This document shows positions 1-11,820 of a DNA stretch of 64,000 nucleotides, piece by piece. The DNA is taken from contig NC_088926.1 of the NCBI RefSeq assembly GCF_038396675.1, positions 22,224,001 to 22,288,000 of the forward strand, read 5' to 3'. A model generated the notes under the pieces. The model worked only from the letters and a program-made list of their open reading frames with translations. It ran no database searches and was not told the DNA's origin. The DNA is from Hydra vulgaris. Taxonomy: Eukaryota > Cnidaria > Hydrozoa > Anthoathecata > Hydridae. Positions within the stretch are counted from its first letter, which is position 1. Every line of letters begins with the position of its first letter. Both the position numbers and the translations under genes were made by a program.

Positions 1-1290
1 GCAAATAGAGCCACTTTAAAGGGAAGATTATTATTATAGATAAAGAACATAGAATAACAACACAGAGCTAAGGATGGAATCTTGTGCCACCCCAGATGTT
101 ACTGGAAAACTTTAATTCTGTGGTTTGAAAGAAATAATTTGATAAATGTAAAAAAATTTCTTATATATATACTATAAAAAGCTAGCTTACCAAGAAAACA
201 AGCGTGCCAGATTTTATTGAAAATCTTTAAAATGTCTAGAGCTCTTCTCTCACCACTTCTACTTAATGCACAATAGCTTTTAGCTAAATAGCACATTTTT
301 TTTATAACTGCTGACAATTCAGCTGAAGAATGAGAAGATCAAAATCTGTATCGGTTGTTTTCGTGTAAGTTTTTAGGCTCATGATGAGATATTAGAAGTT
401 TTTTAATTAACGATTCAAAGGCTTTACTTGTAGTAGTATGAAATTTGATTAGAGGATAGTTGATAGATAATAGTAATAACTAGATAAATAAAAATGCAGA
501 TAATAAGATTGGATAATAGTCATAGGGATCTCAAAAGTTTTTAAAAGTTGGATGCCTTTTTTTAAATCATGCTATTTTTCAGTAGGCAATAAAACGAGAT
601 TCAGCTAAACACTTGTTGAAAAGTTTAGAAAGTAATGAAGAGAGGTCTGGTAAACACTTCTGTATGACAATAATATTGCCCAGACTACAAGCTTTAGAGG
701 AGTGTAAGTGATAAATAACTTTATCAATGGAGTGATATAGATGTACAATTATGGATTAATTGGTTTCTTTCGAATCGAATATTTCTACCTTATTTTTTGG
801 GAGATGTATTAAGATCAGACCCATGTATGAGCGATGTTAGACTTGCCTTTGTTATTGGCATTGTTAAAATTTTTCCAAAGGTCAGTGGTACTAGAACCAA
901 CCCATTCAGTGTGGTAAGCATTATTGTCGCCCATAATAATAGCATTTGTTGAAGGATAATGAGAAAGGGGTAGATTTATTAAATCAGAAACAACAAACAA
1001 GAGAAAAGTGCAGGTTTTAAAGAAACAGAACAATGAACAACAAAAAGATGATTGAGTGAAGAGATTATGAACAAAAGCAGATAAAAGAATACTTAGGATT
1101 CAAATTTAATTTTACAACAAGTGAGTTGATGCATAATTATATGGCCTGGCCAAACATGTGACAGTTGGAGTTGAGATTCGAAGATAATACAGCTGAATAC
1201 CAATGATTCTCACAAAGTGCGAGTAGATCTGGTAAACTTTGCAAGAGGTTTTATTCAAGATTTTATTCAATGAATAAAAAGTTACATTGA
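1..1290 (-). pseudogene. Non-LTR retrotransposon (jockey/CR1-like), endonuclease to reverse transcriptase, decayed
   Basis: Minus-strand translation in shifting frames gives an endonuclease piece at 1033-815 with GDNNAYHTEW and GSSTTD, which matches the GDFN-x-H-x-xW segment of AP-endonuclease domains in jockey/CR1-type LINEs. Further along, about 680-500, is an RT-entry segment (SLLSKLFNKCLAESRF, then a DYYPI relic). At 317-99 lies RT motif A as ALDILKIFNKIWHA followed by SFLSNHRIKVF. The expected order endonuclease then RT is kept, so this is one element running off the left edge of the window. The motif A catalytic aspartate is Asn here (FNK for FDK). Many stops and frame changes show it is dead. 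The upstream limit near 1290 is approximate and the clade is uncertain. Confidence 0.8.
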
Positions 1291-1948
1291 AACAATTTGG
1301 TGGTAATTATGGTTTCTTATGTTTAATATTATAGGAGCTATATTCATTTTTCAAATTATTTGAGATCTTGACTTAATCATAGAGAGAGTACATGACACCC
1401 TAAACAACAGACTATACAGTTGTCTTTTTCTTACTAAAGAAACCAAAGTTGTAACGTAGGGTTTCTTATGTGACCTTGAATGCGCATCAAAAGTACTAAT
1501 AAAGACACTTTTCATGACCATCTTGGTCTTGAAAACTGATGATAATAATAAGTGATATCATAGAGTTTGGAAAACATTGTTTGCTAGTCAGCCTCAGAAC
1601 TATTAAGCTGAGTTTTGGAATTGTACCTTCATTAGGAGGTAAAAAGAGAAAGATTTGCTTGCGTTTCCTTGTTACAACTCTCTAAATGAGAGTTGTACCA
1701 AGAAAGCGCAAGCAAAAACCTATAATTAGAATCATCCTAGGCAGGAAATAATTTAAACATGTTTACATCTACATGAGCCTGTTAGATAAAGAAGGGATGC
1801 AATGCTGGTCAACAAAAATTTTGTGTTAGCCAAATTTGCACCTAAAGAGATAGTAGGTTAATATATGTAATATAAATGCAGTAAATAGCGATCAGAGCTA
1901 AACATATAGCTGGTAAAGCAATGATGTTGTATAATTAGCTCCTGCCAT

Positions 1949-1950
<2 letters not shown>
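1291..1950. other. Unassigned AT-rich stretch with one hairpin
   Basis: No coding potential or known repeat was recognised apart from the palindrome at 1654-1716. Confidence 0.5.
1654..1716. repeat. Near-perfect palindrome (hairpin)
   Basis: Arms of about 28 bp, starting TTTGCTTGCG and ending CGCAAGCAAA, flank a loop of about 5-7 nt. There is only an occasional mismatch. Confidence 0.85.

Positions 1951-2019
<69 letters not shown>
1951..2019. repeat. (TA)n microsatellite
   Basis: Uninterrupted TA dinucleotides with one TACATA break. It directly abuts the poly-T end of the minus-strand SINE. Confidence 0.95.
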
Positions 2020-2020
<1 letters not shown>

Positions 2021-2025
<5 letters not shown>

Positions 2026-2191
2026 TTTTTTCTTATAATTTACCTCCTCTAGGCCGAGAAGGCCACTGCACATGAGGAGGTTACTTGTGGTTATAACCCT
2101 CTCTCAACTCTATAACTCCGAATCATGAACCTTGGCAAACAAGGCTGCTGCGTGGAGAAACAAGTTGAGCGGGGTACTACCAGGGACCATA
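2021..2191 (-). mobile_element. SINE family 2, 3' part
   Basis: The minus strand reads CCTGGTAGTACC, then CGCTCAACTTGTTTCTCC, then GCAGCAGCCTTGTTTG, and ends in an A-rich tail seen as poly-T at 2023-2031. The same body sequence occurs at 31430-31497 downstream of a tRNA-like head and again near 37785-37845. It is therefore a dispersed SINE family, here lacking its tRNA head where (TA)n sequence begins. Confidence 0.75.
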
Positions 2192-2216
2192 TATATACAT
2201 AGTTATATTATATATG

Positions 2217-2249
<33 letters not shown>

Positions 2250-2290
2250 ATATATATAGATGTATATATATATATATATATATACATATT

Positions 2291-2368
<78 letters not shown>
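2190..2368. repeat. (TA)n/(TG)n microsatellite block
   Basis: Compound TA and TG dinucleotide tract with short interruptions. Confidence 0.95.
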
Positions 2369-2371
<3 letters not shown>

Positions 2372-2460
2372 ATTGTTTTAAATATGTAATAGTTTAGAAA
2401 AATAAATGTAAAATATTCTTTTTTTTTATATATTATTCAAGTTTTTAATATTACATTTCC

Positions 2461-2652
2461 TTTTTTTTTAACTTTTTATTTAGGCGCTCCAATAAATCCT
2501 TATGGTCTTATCACAGAGCACTGCAGAAGAGCATTTAACCAGGAAGCCTCCTTCCTTACCAAAGATCCAAAATATAGTCAAAGTCAACTTCAAACCGCAG
2601 ACCTCCAGTTCTGAAGCCAGAACTCTAACCACTATACCACCACTGATTTCCT
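2461..2652 (-). mobile_element. SINE family 1, near full length
   Basis: The minus strand has a tRNA-like head with an A box (TGGTATAGTGGTTAGAG) and a B box-like GGTTTGAAGTT. A conserved middle follows (GGTAAGGAAGGAGGCTTCC, TGGTTAAATGC), then a tail CAGTGCTCTGTGATAAGACC and GGAGCGCCTAAATAAA. The poly-T at 2461-2469 on the plus strand is its A tail. Other copies in this window are at 3106, 11462 and 54017, with tail-only pieces at 20568 and 33735. Confidence 0.85.
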
Positions 2653-2892
2653 CTCCTTACTTATTTTATTTTAAATAAGAATCTAAAAATAGAATCAACA
2701 TCTGTGTATTTCCAGGTTCCATATTTAGGTATATTTATGTTCCATATTCAGGTAGTTTTAAAATACTGCAATCAAAAATTTTGAATTTTTTTATTAAAAA
2801 AATGAACATCTGTAAAATTGTTCAAAAGTTGTATAATCATTTTACTAAAAAATGTATAATCATTTTACTAAAGTATGGTTTAAAGTATCTTT

Positions 2893-2927
2893 AGTATATA
2901 TACTATATATATTATATATATATATAA

Positions 2928-2958
<31 letters not shown>

Positions 2959-3044
2959 TATATTTAGTATATACACTATATATGCAGTATATATACTATA
3001 TATACTATATATATATAGTATATATATATAGTATATTAGCATAT
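2893..3044. repeat. (TA)n-rich imperfect repeat
   Basis: TA-rich tract with repeated TAGTATATATACTATA palindromic units. ORFs of Tyr/Ile repeats across it are artefacts. Confidence 0.9.
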
Positions 3045-3105
3045 ACTAAAGTAGGGTTTAAAGTATCTTTAGGCTTTATACCAAAGTATGGTTCAACAAC
3101 TTCAA

Positions 3106-3300
3106 GCAGCTGTGGCCCAGTGGTTTAAGTTCTTGCTCAGAACCAAGAGGTGTAGGTTGAATGCCAGCTCTGGCCAAATTAGATACATTGGTAAAGAAAG
3201 AGTGATCAACTTCCTGATTAAATGCTTTTCCGCGGTGCTCTGTGATCAGACTCTGTGATAAGTCTTCTTGGAGCACCTTAACATTTAGAAGAAAAAAACT
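3106..3300 (+). mobile_element. SINE family 1 copy
   Basis: Plus-strand tRNA-like head GCAGCTGTGGCCCAGTGG, B box-like TAGGTTGAATGCC, then the family middle (GGTAAAGAAAGAGTGATC, TGATTAAATGC) and tail (CGCGGTGCTCTGTGATCAGA, CTTCTTGGAGCACCT). It ends in an A-rich tract. Confidence 0.85.
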
Positions 3301-4046
3301 ATAATCTAACACAAAGTTCAAAAAGCTAAAAAACCACTAAAGTAAAGCAAATAAAATAAATTAACAAAACTAAAACAAAACAAAAAAAGTTATTAAGTAT
3401 CGCAGTGTTTCAATTGTAATTTGTAAGTTTATTTTAGCAAAAATAATGTTGGATCAATGCGAGTATTGATATCACCGCAGGCAGATGCATCTTACGTTTT
3501 AAGTCAAACTCATGGTATTTTTAATCAAGTAAGTAGGGCAGCTTTTGCTTTTTAAAATTTCAAATTTATATGACAATTTTTGTTTTTGTGACATAATATT
3601 GCACGTATTTAGTTTGATCATTATATAAATAAAACTCTATTTTTAAACATTATAATAAATGCTCCTTAATTATTTTTATTAAAATATGAGTAAGAAAATA
3701 CATTTTCTTTTCAGAAAATGTAAAAACTTTACAAGAAATTTGAGAAAAAGGCAAAACAAAAAAAGTATTCATAAAAAGCATAACTTAAAGATTAATATCC
3801 ACCAGGAAGCTAAGGATCTGTTCTTTTTCATTTTGAATGTCTATAAATCTTTTTTTTTAATCTTTCTGATTGTCTTTCTTTGCTTTTTAACATTATTTGA
3901 TGCTTTCTTTTTCGACATTCAAATACTTATTCTATCTTTATGAGCTTAACCATTTTGAAAACATATACCGTCACTAATTTTAAAGTGATTTAAAACTTTG
4001 TGTAAAGCATTAGTGTCATCATTGAAATGAACAATTGCAGAATAAA
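3301..4046. other. AT-rich stretch, no recognised gene
   Basis: Homopolymer-rich sequence. An 85-codon ORF at 3686-3943 is Lys/Phe-rich and low complexity with no recognisable domain, so it is not called as a gene. Confidence 0.5.
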
Positions 4047-4054
4047 CTCTAATT

Positions 4055-4223
4055 GGCGCTACTGCAGTTTCTTACCACCCCCCACCCCCACCCTTATTTT
4101 TTTTTTGCTGATTATGATAGAGAACTTTATGCTCATTAAGGATCGTATAAAAACATAGGTCTGAAAATCAACAGACAGTGCTCTAATTCGATGTTGAAGT
4201 TTAAAAAATTGCACTAAAAAACG
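4055..4223 (+). repeat. Left terminal inverted repeat of the 4.75-kb element
   Basis: Pairs with 8659-8808. Shared blocks include GGCGCTACTGCAGTTTCT, AAACATAGGTCT, AAATCAACAGA, TCGATGTTGA and GTTTAAAAAATT. A C-rich run (ACCCCCCACCCCCACCC) near 4075 is expanded relative to the right arm. Confidence 0.85.
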
Positions 4224-4376
4224 CTAATATTCACCATCTTTTAAAAATGTTTTATATCTAAGTTTACATATAGAATTCGATCGTTTAGAAAAAAAAAATT
4301 TTAATTACGCGACCCGTTTTTATTGCCGTCAAATTAAATTTTAATAAAATTGAATTTTATGTTTTTATAAATATAC

Positions 4377-5542
<1,166 letters not shown>

Positions 5543-5818
5543 TGTGTGTGTATATATATATATATACAGTATAGGACAAAACGAGTGCAACCAAGTAATG
5601 CTAATTTAGTTTCTTTATATAAAAGTGCTGCATTTTTTCAATTTAGAGAAATAACTATGTAACTGTTTAGAGACAAAGTTCTTCAAGTTTTATTCATCAC
5701 AAAGTTCATTATTGTACATGAAAATTAATAAATCAATCAAAATTATTAAGAAAAGTTGATTTCCTTCTTGACAAAACAATGCAACTCGACAAAATGTTGA
5801 CCAAACTGTATTTCGCTA

Positions 5819-6829
5819 TCAATATTTCGTGGTAAATCCTTTGTTATCGATCACAGCCTTGCATCTTCGAGGCATAGATTCGATCAGGTGATCAATGAAA
5901 CTTTGTGGAATCGCTGCCCAGGCCTTTTGGATTTGTTCAAACAGTTGACCCTTATTACGAACACCTTCACAATTAATTCTGCGGTTGACGATCTTCCACA
6001 GGTTCTCGATTGGGTTGAGATCCGGAGATTGAGGGGCTAATCCATCACCGATAGGTGGTTGTCTTGAAACCACTGCTTGACTACTTTTGCAGTGTGTTTC
6101 GGATCGTTGTTTTGCTGAAAAATTCATTTTATTGGCATATTCCATTCAGCATGAGGTAACATAACATCTTTAAGGATATTTTTATACATGAAACGGTCCA
6201 TTATTCCATCATTTCGATGTATTGGACCTAGACTGTTAGCAGAAAAACACCCCCAGACCATTACATTGTCTCTACCATGCTTCACAGTCTTATGGCAGTA
6301 ACGTAAATCGAGGAGTTTTCCGGCCGGTCGACGTACACGGCAAATGCCATCGCTCCCAATGATGTTGAACTTCGATTCATCACTAAACAGGTCAGTTCGC
6401 CATTTCTGCACATTCCAGTCAATATGAGATGTAGCGAGGAGTCAGGAGTCTTTTCTTCTGGTTTTTTAGTGAAATCAGCGGTTTCTTTGCAGGGCGTCGA
6501 GAAAACAATCCGCCTTCAACAGCACGTCGTCTGATTGTTCGGTCCGATACAGGCAGCTCTAATTGCTTTTGTATCTTGACTGATGATATCCAGGGATCCT
6601 TCTTGACGGATCTGATGATCATAGAATCCTCTCTAGAAGTGATGGAATGCAATCTTCCACCTTTGTTTCCTGCTGCCAACTTCCCCATAGAACAATATTT
6701 GGAATATAGTCTTGATACGGTCCAATTTTTTACGCGATATTTATCACAAATACTTTTTTGTGACATTCCACTTACGTAATCGCCAATAATTTTCTTTCTT
6801 AGTTCCAATCCAAGACTGTCGGGAGCCAT
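5819..6829 (-). pseudogene. Tc1-like transposase (DD34E), frameshifted
   Basis: The start is placed at the ATG at 6829 (MAPDSLGLELRKK), because this begins the paired-like helix-turn-helix DNA-binding region typical of Tc1 transposases. The longer ORF upstream to 7375 runs through repeat DNA. Order: HTH with SICDKYRVKNWTVSRLYSK; second HTH with DRTIRRR; first catalytic Asp in LFSDESKFN (6124-6411 ORF); VMVWGCFS; second Asp in a QQNNDPKHTAK block read in another frame near 6100; and the Glu in SPDLNPIENLWK (5819-6145 ORF). All three catalytic acidic residues are visible, but at least three frame changes separate them (near 6415, 6120 and 6040). Length about 335 codons, normal for the family. 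Confidence 0.92.
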
Positions 6830-7141
6830 TTTTGCACTTGAAGTCATAAAAATAATAAAAAAATAATCACGCTTCTCAAGGCTTACCGTGTTACATTTAC
6901 CTTGTGATGATACAATAATGCTCTGTGAAACACAACGTCTTTTGTTAGATGTGGACTGTATTGATGTAATAAACACTTGTTGTATTTCACTTCTTGTATT
7001 GATGTTCTTCCATAAAACACTTTGATTAAACTCACTTCGATAAACTGTCTTGATAATACTGACTAATTGACTTCCATATACTGACTGAATTACTTGTTGA
7101 TTTACATGTCTCTTATATAGTAAAATGAACCTGTGTGAACC

Positions 7142-7275
7142 TGTTCTGGAAGATTCTAGATGCTTCTTTTCGATGCTTCTGGAAGCTTCTGGATGCTTCT
7201 GAATGTTTCTGGATACTTCTGGATGCTTCCAGATGCTTCTTCTGAAAACTTCTGGAAACTTCTGGATACTTCCTT
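7142..7275. repeat. 11-bp tandem repeat in the Tc1 leader
   Basis: Ten or so imperfect copies of CTTCTGGATGC/CTTCTGGAAAC. It sits in the leader upstream of the transposase start and produces the repeated ASRSIEKKHLESS-like readthrough peptide. Confidence 0.85.
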
Positions 7276-7364
7276 TAATTATTAAAAAACTTCCGTGACG
7301 TTGACACAGACCAGACTTAAGAAAATGAAACAAACCAAAAAAGTTGCACTTGTTTTGTCCGCTG

Positions 7365-7563
7365 CAAAATGGCACTTGTCAACGAAATTCTGCCTGTGTG
7401 CTGTCACCTGTCAGCTGATTGCTCATGTCATGGCATGCTATGACTCCAGACTCCTGAACTGTTTGCTGTGGTAGTATAGTTCGTTTCGTTTTTAAGACAT
7501 GTAAAATTAGGAACACTTTTTAGCATTGTTCGATGTTGGTTGCAAATGTTTTGTCCAATACTG

Positions 7564-7656
<93 letters not shown>

Positions 7657-7906
7657 CTATAGTTTGTTGGCTTTAGGAAGAGCGGAAGGAAAAAAGTGAT
7701 TCTTACGCCAACACATACGTCACTTTTAATTACTTTTGACTTTCGTCCAACATTTCCGTGTTGGACGAAAGTAAAAACCATTAATTTAATTACAAATTAA
7801 TCGTTTTTTAAAAAAACCACAAAAACGCAAATTTAATTGACCAGAATGTTTTTAAAAACATTCTGAATATTTTTATAACATTTTGAATGTTTTTAACAAT
7901 ATAAAC
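7365..7906. other. Spacer inside the composite element
   Basis: No gene recognised. It holds the (TA)n tract at 7571-7653 and short direct or inverted copies of TTTCGTCCAACA and TGTTGGACGAAA (a hairpin near 7740-7770). Confidence 0.6.
7571..7653. repeat. (TA)n microsatellite
   Basis: Pure TA tract. Confidence 0.95.
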
Positions 7907-7989
7907 AATGTTTTTATTTTTATTTTTTTTAATAAAATGTTTTTATTTTTATTTTTTTTAATAAAATGTTTTTATTTTTATTTTTTTTA
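7907..7989. repeat. 29-bp tandem repeat, 3 copies
   Basis: Three near-identical copies of a T-rich unit spaced exactly 29 bp (TG steps at 7909, 7938, 7967). Confidence 0.9.
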
Positions 7990-7998
7990 CTGTAAATC

Positions 7999-8196
7999 AT
8001 GCGCGGAGTGTTGCTACATCGACTATCTTATAGCCTGACTCGCAAGGGAGTGCTGCTACATCGACTGACAAATAGCCTGACTCGCAAGGGAGTGCTGCTA
8101 CATCGACTGACAAATAGCCTGACTCGCAAGGGAGTGCTGCTACATCGACTGACAAATAGCCTGACCCGCAAGGGAGTGCTGCTACATCGACTGAGG
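7999..8196. repeat. 42-bp minisatellite, about 4.7 copies, open in one frame
   Basis: Unit begins CTCGCAAGGGAGTGCTGCTA and contains CATCGACTGA and AATAGCCTGA. The period is 42 bp, a multiple of three. Read on the plus strand from 7999 it gives a repeated 14-residue unit, LTRKGVLLHRLTNS, five times without a stop. The open frame is explained by the period alone, and after the array it runs into (TA)n. There is no supporting domain, so it is called a repeat, not a gene. Confidence 0.9.
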
Positions 8197-8314
8197 GTTT
8201 GGTTGGGGCAGGCAGTCTATCATTATTTAAAAAAAAAATTCCGGTCTTGCATTTTAATTTTTACTTTTTGTCAACAAAATATCGAAAAAACTTTCGGACA
8301 ACATCTAAGGGTTC

Positions 8315-8315
<1 letters not shown>

Positions 8316-8396
<81 letters not shown>

Positions 8397-8400
8397 TATT
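8316..8400. repeat. (TA)n microsatellite
   Basis: TA tract with three TATGTA interruptions. Confidence 0.95.
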
Positions 8401-8658
8401 TAATTAATTTTATTCAAAAATTAGTTTAAGATATTGCTTTTTAGATGTACATACATTGGCTGACAAATTGGCGCGAATAACTGTTTGTGGTTTGGGACAG
8501 GTTTAGGGTTAGGGCTAGAGATCAATCAGAAATTGATGGGTTATGCATTTTTAAACAGTTTTACTTTAAAGTGTCAATAGAAAACAGGCTTTTTTTAAAG
8601 TTATCCTTGAAAAGGAATTTAAACATAATTAAGTATAAAAAAAATTTCAAATGTTATT

Positions 8659-8808
8659 GTTTTTTAGTGTAATTTTTTAAACGTCAACATCGAGTTAGAG
8701 GACTTTCTGTTGATTTTTAGACCTATGTTTTTCTATGATTCTTAATCAGTATAAAATTTTCTATCATAGTCAACAATAACAAAAAGGGGGAGAAACTGCA
8801 GTAGCGCC
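8659..8808 (-). repeat. Right terminal inverted repeat of the 4.75-kb element
   Basis: Inverted partner of 4055-4223. It ends in GCGCC at 8808 and is followed directly by the second CTCTAATT. Confidence 0.85.
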
Positions 8809-9282
8809 CTCTAATTTTTTATATTTTTCGCTCAACAAAAATATTTTTAGGGCACTTACTCCAATTTTTTTTTCCAATTTAAAGAACTATTTGATTTATG
8901 CCTACATTGTAGTTGTTTTTGACCATGAAGACATTTGAATAACAGCTCATTTTCTGATAGACTAATAAAATTAGCTTCATAACATCATGAATCCATTTTG
9001 GTATTGGTGTGACTGATAAAACTTTTCCTGTTGACTTGTATTTTTTAAACATACACTAAGTATGTTCCATAGTGTCACCTCTCTAGAGTCACATTCAGAA
9101 CACATGGCGGTCTGTTCTGTGAACCTTTTTAGCTGTTGATAGTCAGTATAAATTGAATAATAGTTTTCATCAGTAGATAAAACTTAAGTTGCAGTTTTCA
9201 CTTCTTTTAAATTTTTTTATGTATACATAGTATTCCAAACATACACCAAATTTGTTCTATAGAGTAACATTCAGAACATATT

Positions 9283-9420
9283 TGCAATATATGTACATAT
9301 ATGTACATATATGCAATCAGAATATGAACATATATGCAATCAGAATATGAACATTTATGCAAACTTGAATATACATGCAAGTATGAACATATATGCAATC
9401 AGAACATATATCCAATTTTC
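9283..9420. repeat. Imperfect 22-24-bp tandem repeat
   Basis: Units resemble ATATGAACATATATGCAATC, with about five copies of decreasing similarity. The two short ORFs here are products of the repeat. Confidence 0.8.
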
Positions 9421-10529
9421 ACTTCTCTTAGAGTTTTTCTATTTGGAAAACTTGAAACAGTTTTCTGAAATTAAACTTTTCTTAGCTGTGTGTTGATTAT
9501 TTCTAAACTTATGTTTTCTCTTTCTTTGACAATTGGATGGATTACCCGTTAATTTCAAATATAACAATAAAAAACAATAATAAACTTTATTTTCAATAAA
9601 TCTTCTTCTTGAACAAGGACTCTAACTACTCGGTGTAGTTAAGGCAATTTTAAAATATTATAGCGTCTGTATGATATATAAATTTGAACAAATTTAATAA
9701 ATTTGAACAAATTTAAAAAAAAAAGATTTAGAACTTTAAATCTTCATCATTAAAATCAGTTTATTTAATTATCTTTTTATTATTATTATTTTTATTATTA
9801 TTATTATTATTATTATTAAGTTCGAATATTTTTTAAAAGTTATATGTTGCATGAGTTAAAGCAAAGTTTTTTTTTTTTTTTTAGCTCGGAGTTAAACAGC
9901 TATTTGTTCAAATTGAGAGGTAGAAAAAAAAATGTTTATAGTAGATGGCAATAAAAAAACAGAACTTTAATGCCTCTAAATAAATTTAAAATAATTTATA
10001 TTATCAAATAAATTTTCACATTGATTTTCTTGGTATTTTTCATATTTATGCATTTCAAGTTAACTCGAAGTATTTTTTTAAACATGAAACATTTTAAATG
10101 CAATTTTATTATATATTGTATTTGTATTATTATTTTATTTCATTTTAAATATTACTCCTTATTTAATTAGACAATACTTTAAGATTTTTTAAATTTTTGT
10201 TTAAAGAGTTAGTGAATATTATATTCTATTTATAGATATTGATTTTTATATAAAATTGAATAATAAATAATAGAACTGTTAGCCGAAATTGACGTTTAGT
10301 TTTTAGACACGTCGATTCACGTTTACTTAAACATTTTTTTTGTTTTTTTGTTTTGTTTTATTTAACGAAGTAAAATTAAACGTCGTTTTTATTTTATAAA
10401 GAGATTTATAAAATAAAAAATTTTATAAATCTCTTTTAGTTTTTTGTTTATTGAACAAAATCTTACCTTAAAGATTAGATTAGATAAAAGTTTATTTGAA
10501 CAAGTGATATATGTTCTAAAGAACATGCA
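9421..10529. other. AT-rich stretch, no recognised gene
   Basis: Contains a (TTA)n tract at about 9777-9819, and a hairpin near 10395-10440 with arms AAAGAGATTTATAAAAT / ATTTTATAAATCTCTTT. Nothing else was recognised. Confidence 0.5.
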
Positions 10530-11090
10530 GGTTCATAAAATATGAAGGACTCTGACGACGTGCCTTACAATCACCTAATACATATGCTAGTACATATGAC
10601 ATCGAATTGACACTTTAGTTTGTGTAATTTAAACTTATGACCTCGAGTGTAAATATAGTTGTTTATTAAAAAGAAACTTGATTTATTTCGGCCAACTAAA
10701 TTTTTCAGAATTTTGTAACATGCAATCATGTCTTGCTCAAGGCGACAAATTTCTGGTAGTTCCAAACCAAAAATTCTAAATCTATTAAAACAAAAAGTTA
10801 TTTAGGTTATCAATTCTCTTGGTAAAACGTCTTTGCACTCTTTCCACTGCTTTTTTCATTTCAGTGTGGTTTGGCGATCAAATCGGAGAGCAATATTCCA
10901 AGATCGGTCTTATGTAGGTAGTGTAGGCTTTAACGAAAACACGTGGATCGCGGCTTTTAAACCACATAAGGATTAAATATCCTCGAATGTTTGATGCGCG
11001 GACAATATTTGAAGTACGGTTATTGTAATTTAAGTAAGAATCTATGGTCCCACCAAGATCTTTTGGGTTTGCAGACCAGGTTAAATTATA
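10530..11090 (-). pseudogene. LINE 3' end (RT C-terminal segment)
   Basis: Minus-strand translation gives, in order, SANPKDLGGTIDSYLNYNN, then ASNIRGYLILMWFKSRDPRV, YTTYIRPILEYCSPI, a stop in place of the Trp expected next, EMKKAVERVQRRFTKRIDNL and ELPEICRLEQDMIACYKIL, ending TRGHKFKLHKLKCQFDV. These are the conserved blocks following the RT palm in many metazoan LINEs: DLGV, AYxTYVRPxLEYxSxVW, and the terminal QRRFTKRI and RRL-x-x-D-x-I-x-x-YKIL segments. It is 5'-truncated, as expected from LINE insertion, and has a nonsense change and a frameshift near 10780. Confidence 0.85.
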
Positions 11091-11461
11091 ATCTCCTAAT
11101 TAATTGAATTTATATCTTTACAAAATGAAGTTGGTGCTATTCTATGAGTAAAAGATAGCAAACGCACTGTATGATAACGAATTCTTCAGCACATCGAGTA
11201 TTTAACTTATTTATAAGATTAATTTCTGTATGTGAAAATTAAAAAATCTGTATCGCTTCTAAAATGTCTGAGAGTTTATGATATGTTATTTTAAGTTCTA
11301 ACTGTCTAAACTTAAAAACTTGATTTTCTTGTTTTTGTAATTTTTTATAAGCTCAAAACTTCATATCTTTAGTTAAACACTTGCTTTTAAAATTTTTTAA
11401 AGTTTGTTCATTATAGTTAGATAATTTGTTAGATAAGTTGTTAGATAGTTAGATAATTTTT

Positions 11462-11656
11462 GCGGCCGTGGCGCAGTGATTAGAGCGCTTGCTTTATAAG
11501 CAAGAGATCCAGGTTCGAAACGAGCCGTGAACATATTTTCGCGTCACGGTAAGGAAGGAGGCGTGAACTTTCTGGTTAAATGCACATCCGCGGTGCTCTG
11601 TGACAAGACAGTTAGGTCTTCTTGGGGCACCTAAATAAAAGTATTTTAAAAAAAAT
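11462..11656 (+). mobile_element. SINE family 1, best-preserved tRNA head
   Basis: The head reads GCGGCCGTGGCGCAGTGATT AGAGC with a clear A box, an anticodon-arm-like GCTTGCTTTATAAGCAAG and the B box AGGTTCGAAAC. The family middle and tail follow (GGTAAGGAAGGAGGCG, TGGTTAAATGC, CGCGGTGCTCTGTGACAAGA, CTTCTTGGGGCACCTAAATA), then an A tail. RNA polymerase III promoter boxes are thus internal to the element. Confidence 0.9.
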
Positions 11657-11670
11657 TATAGTAATAGTTC

Positions 11671-11820
11671 ATTTGTGCCTTGGATATCTAATAATGATGA
11701 TGGCTAACAATATTTTTTGTAATATATTATGTAATAACTTTGATTTTTAGTGCAATCTTTACAAAAAATGCAATTATATCATACGGGAGCATATATTTCT
11801 ATAAAACAAGGCACAAATGA
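11671..11820. repeat. Small inverted-repeat element, MITE-like
   Basis: CATTTGTGCCTTG near 11672 is repeated inverted as CAAGGCACAAATG at about 11807-11819. No clear target duplication was found. Confidence 0.55.

Larger units (their letters stand above)
5567..7364 (-). mobile_element. Tc1-like DNA transposon
   Basis: Begins after TA with CAGTATAGGACAAAACGAGT at 5567. The right end carries AAGTTGCACTTGTTTTGTCC at 7341-7360, the inverted match. It encodes a Tc1-type transposase on the minus strand, with a 5' leader of about 500 bp that includes a tandem repeat. It is nested inside the 4055-8808 element, only about 25 bp from the neighbouring mariner. Confidence 0.87.

Noticed and set aside
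6419..7375. 318-codon ORF taken as the full Tc1 transposase start
   Set aside because: The first 180 codons translate leader and tandem repeat DNA; the family N-terminus begins at the ATG at 6829.
7999..8196. CRISPR-like array
   Set aside because: The 42-bp units are contiguous tandem copies with no unique spacers, and the context is an animal genome.
11462..11535. Functional tRNA gene
   Set aside because: A and B boxes are present, but the sequence continues into the SINE body with an A tail, and the acceptor ends do not pair as a tRNA should.
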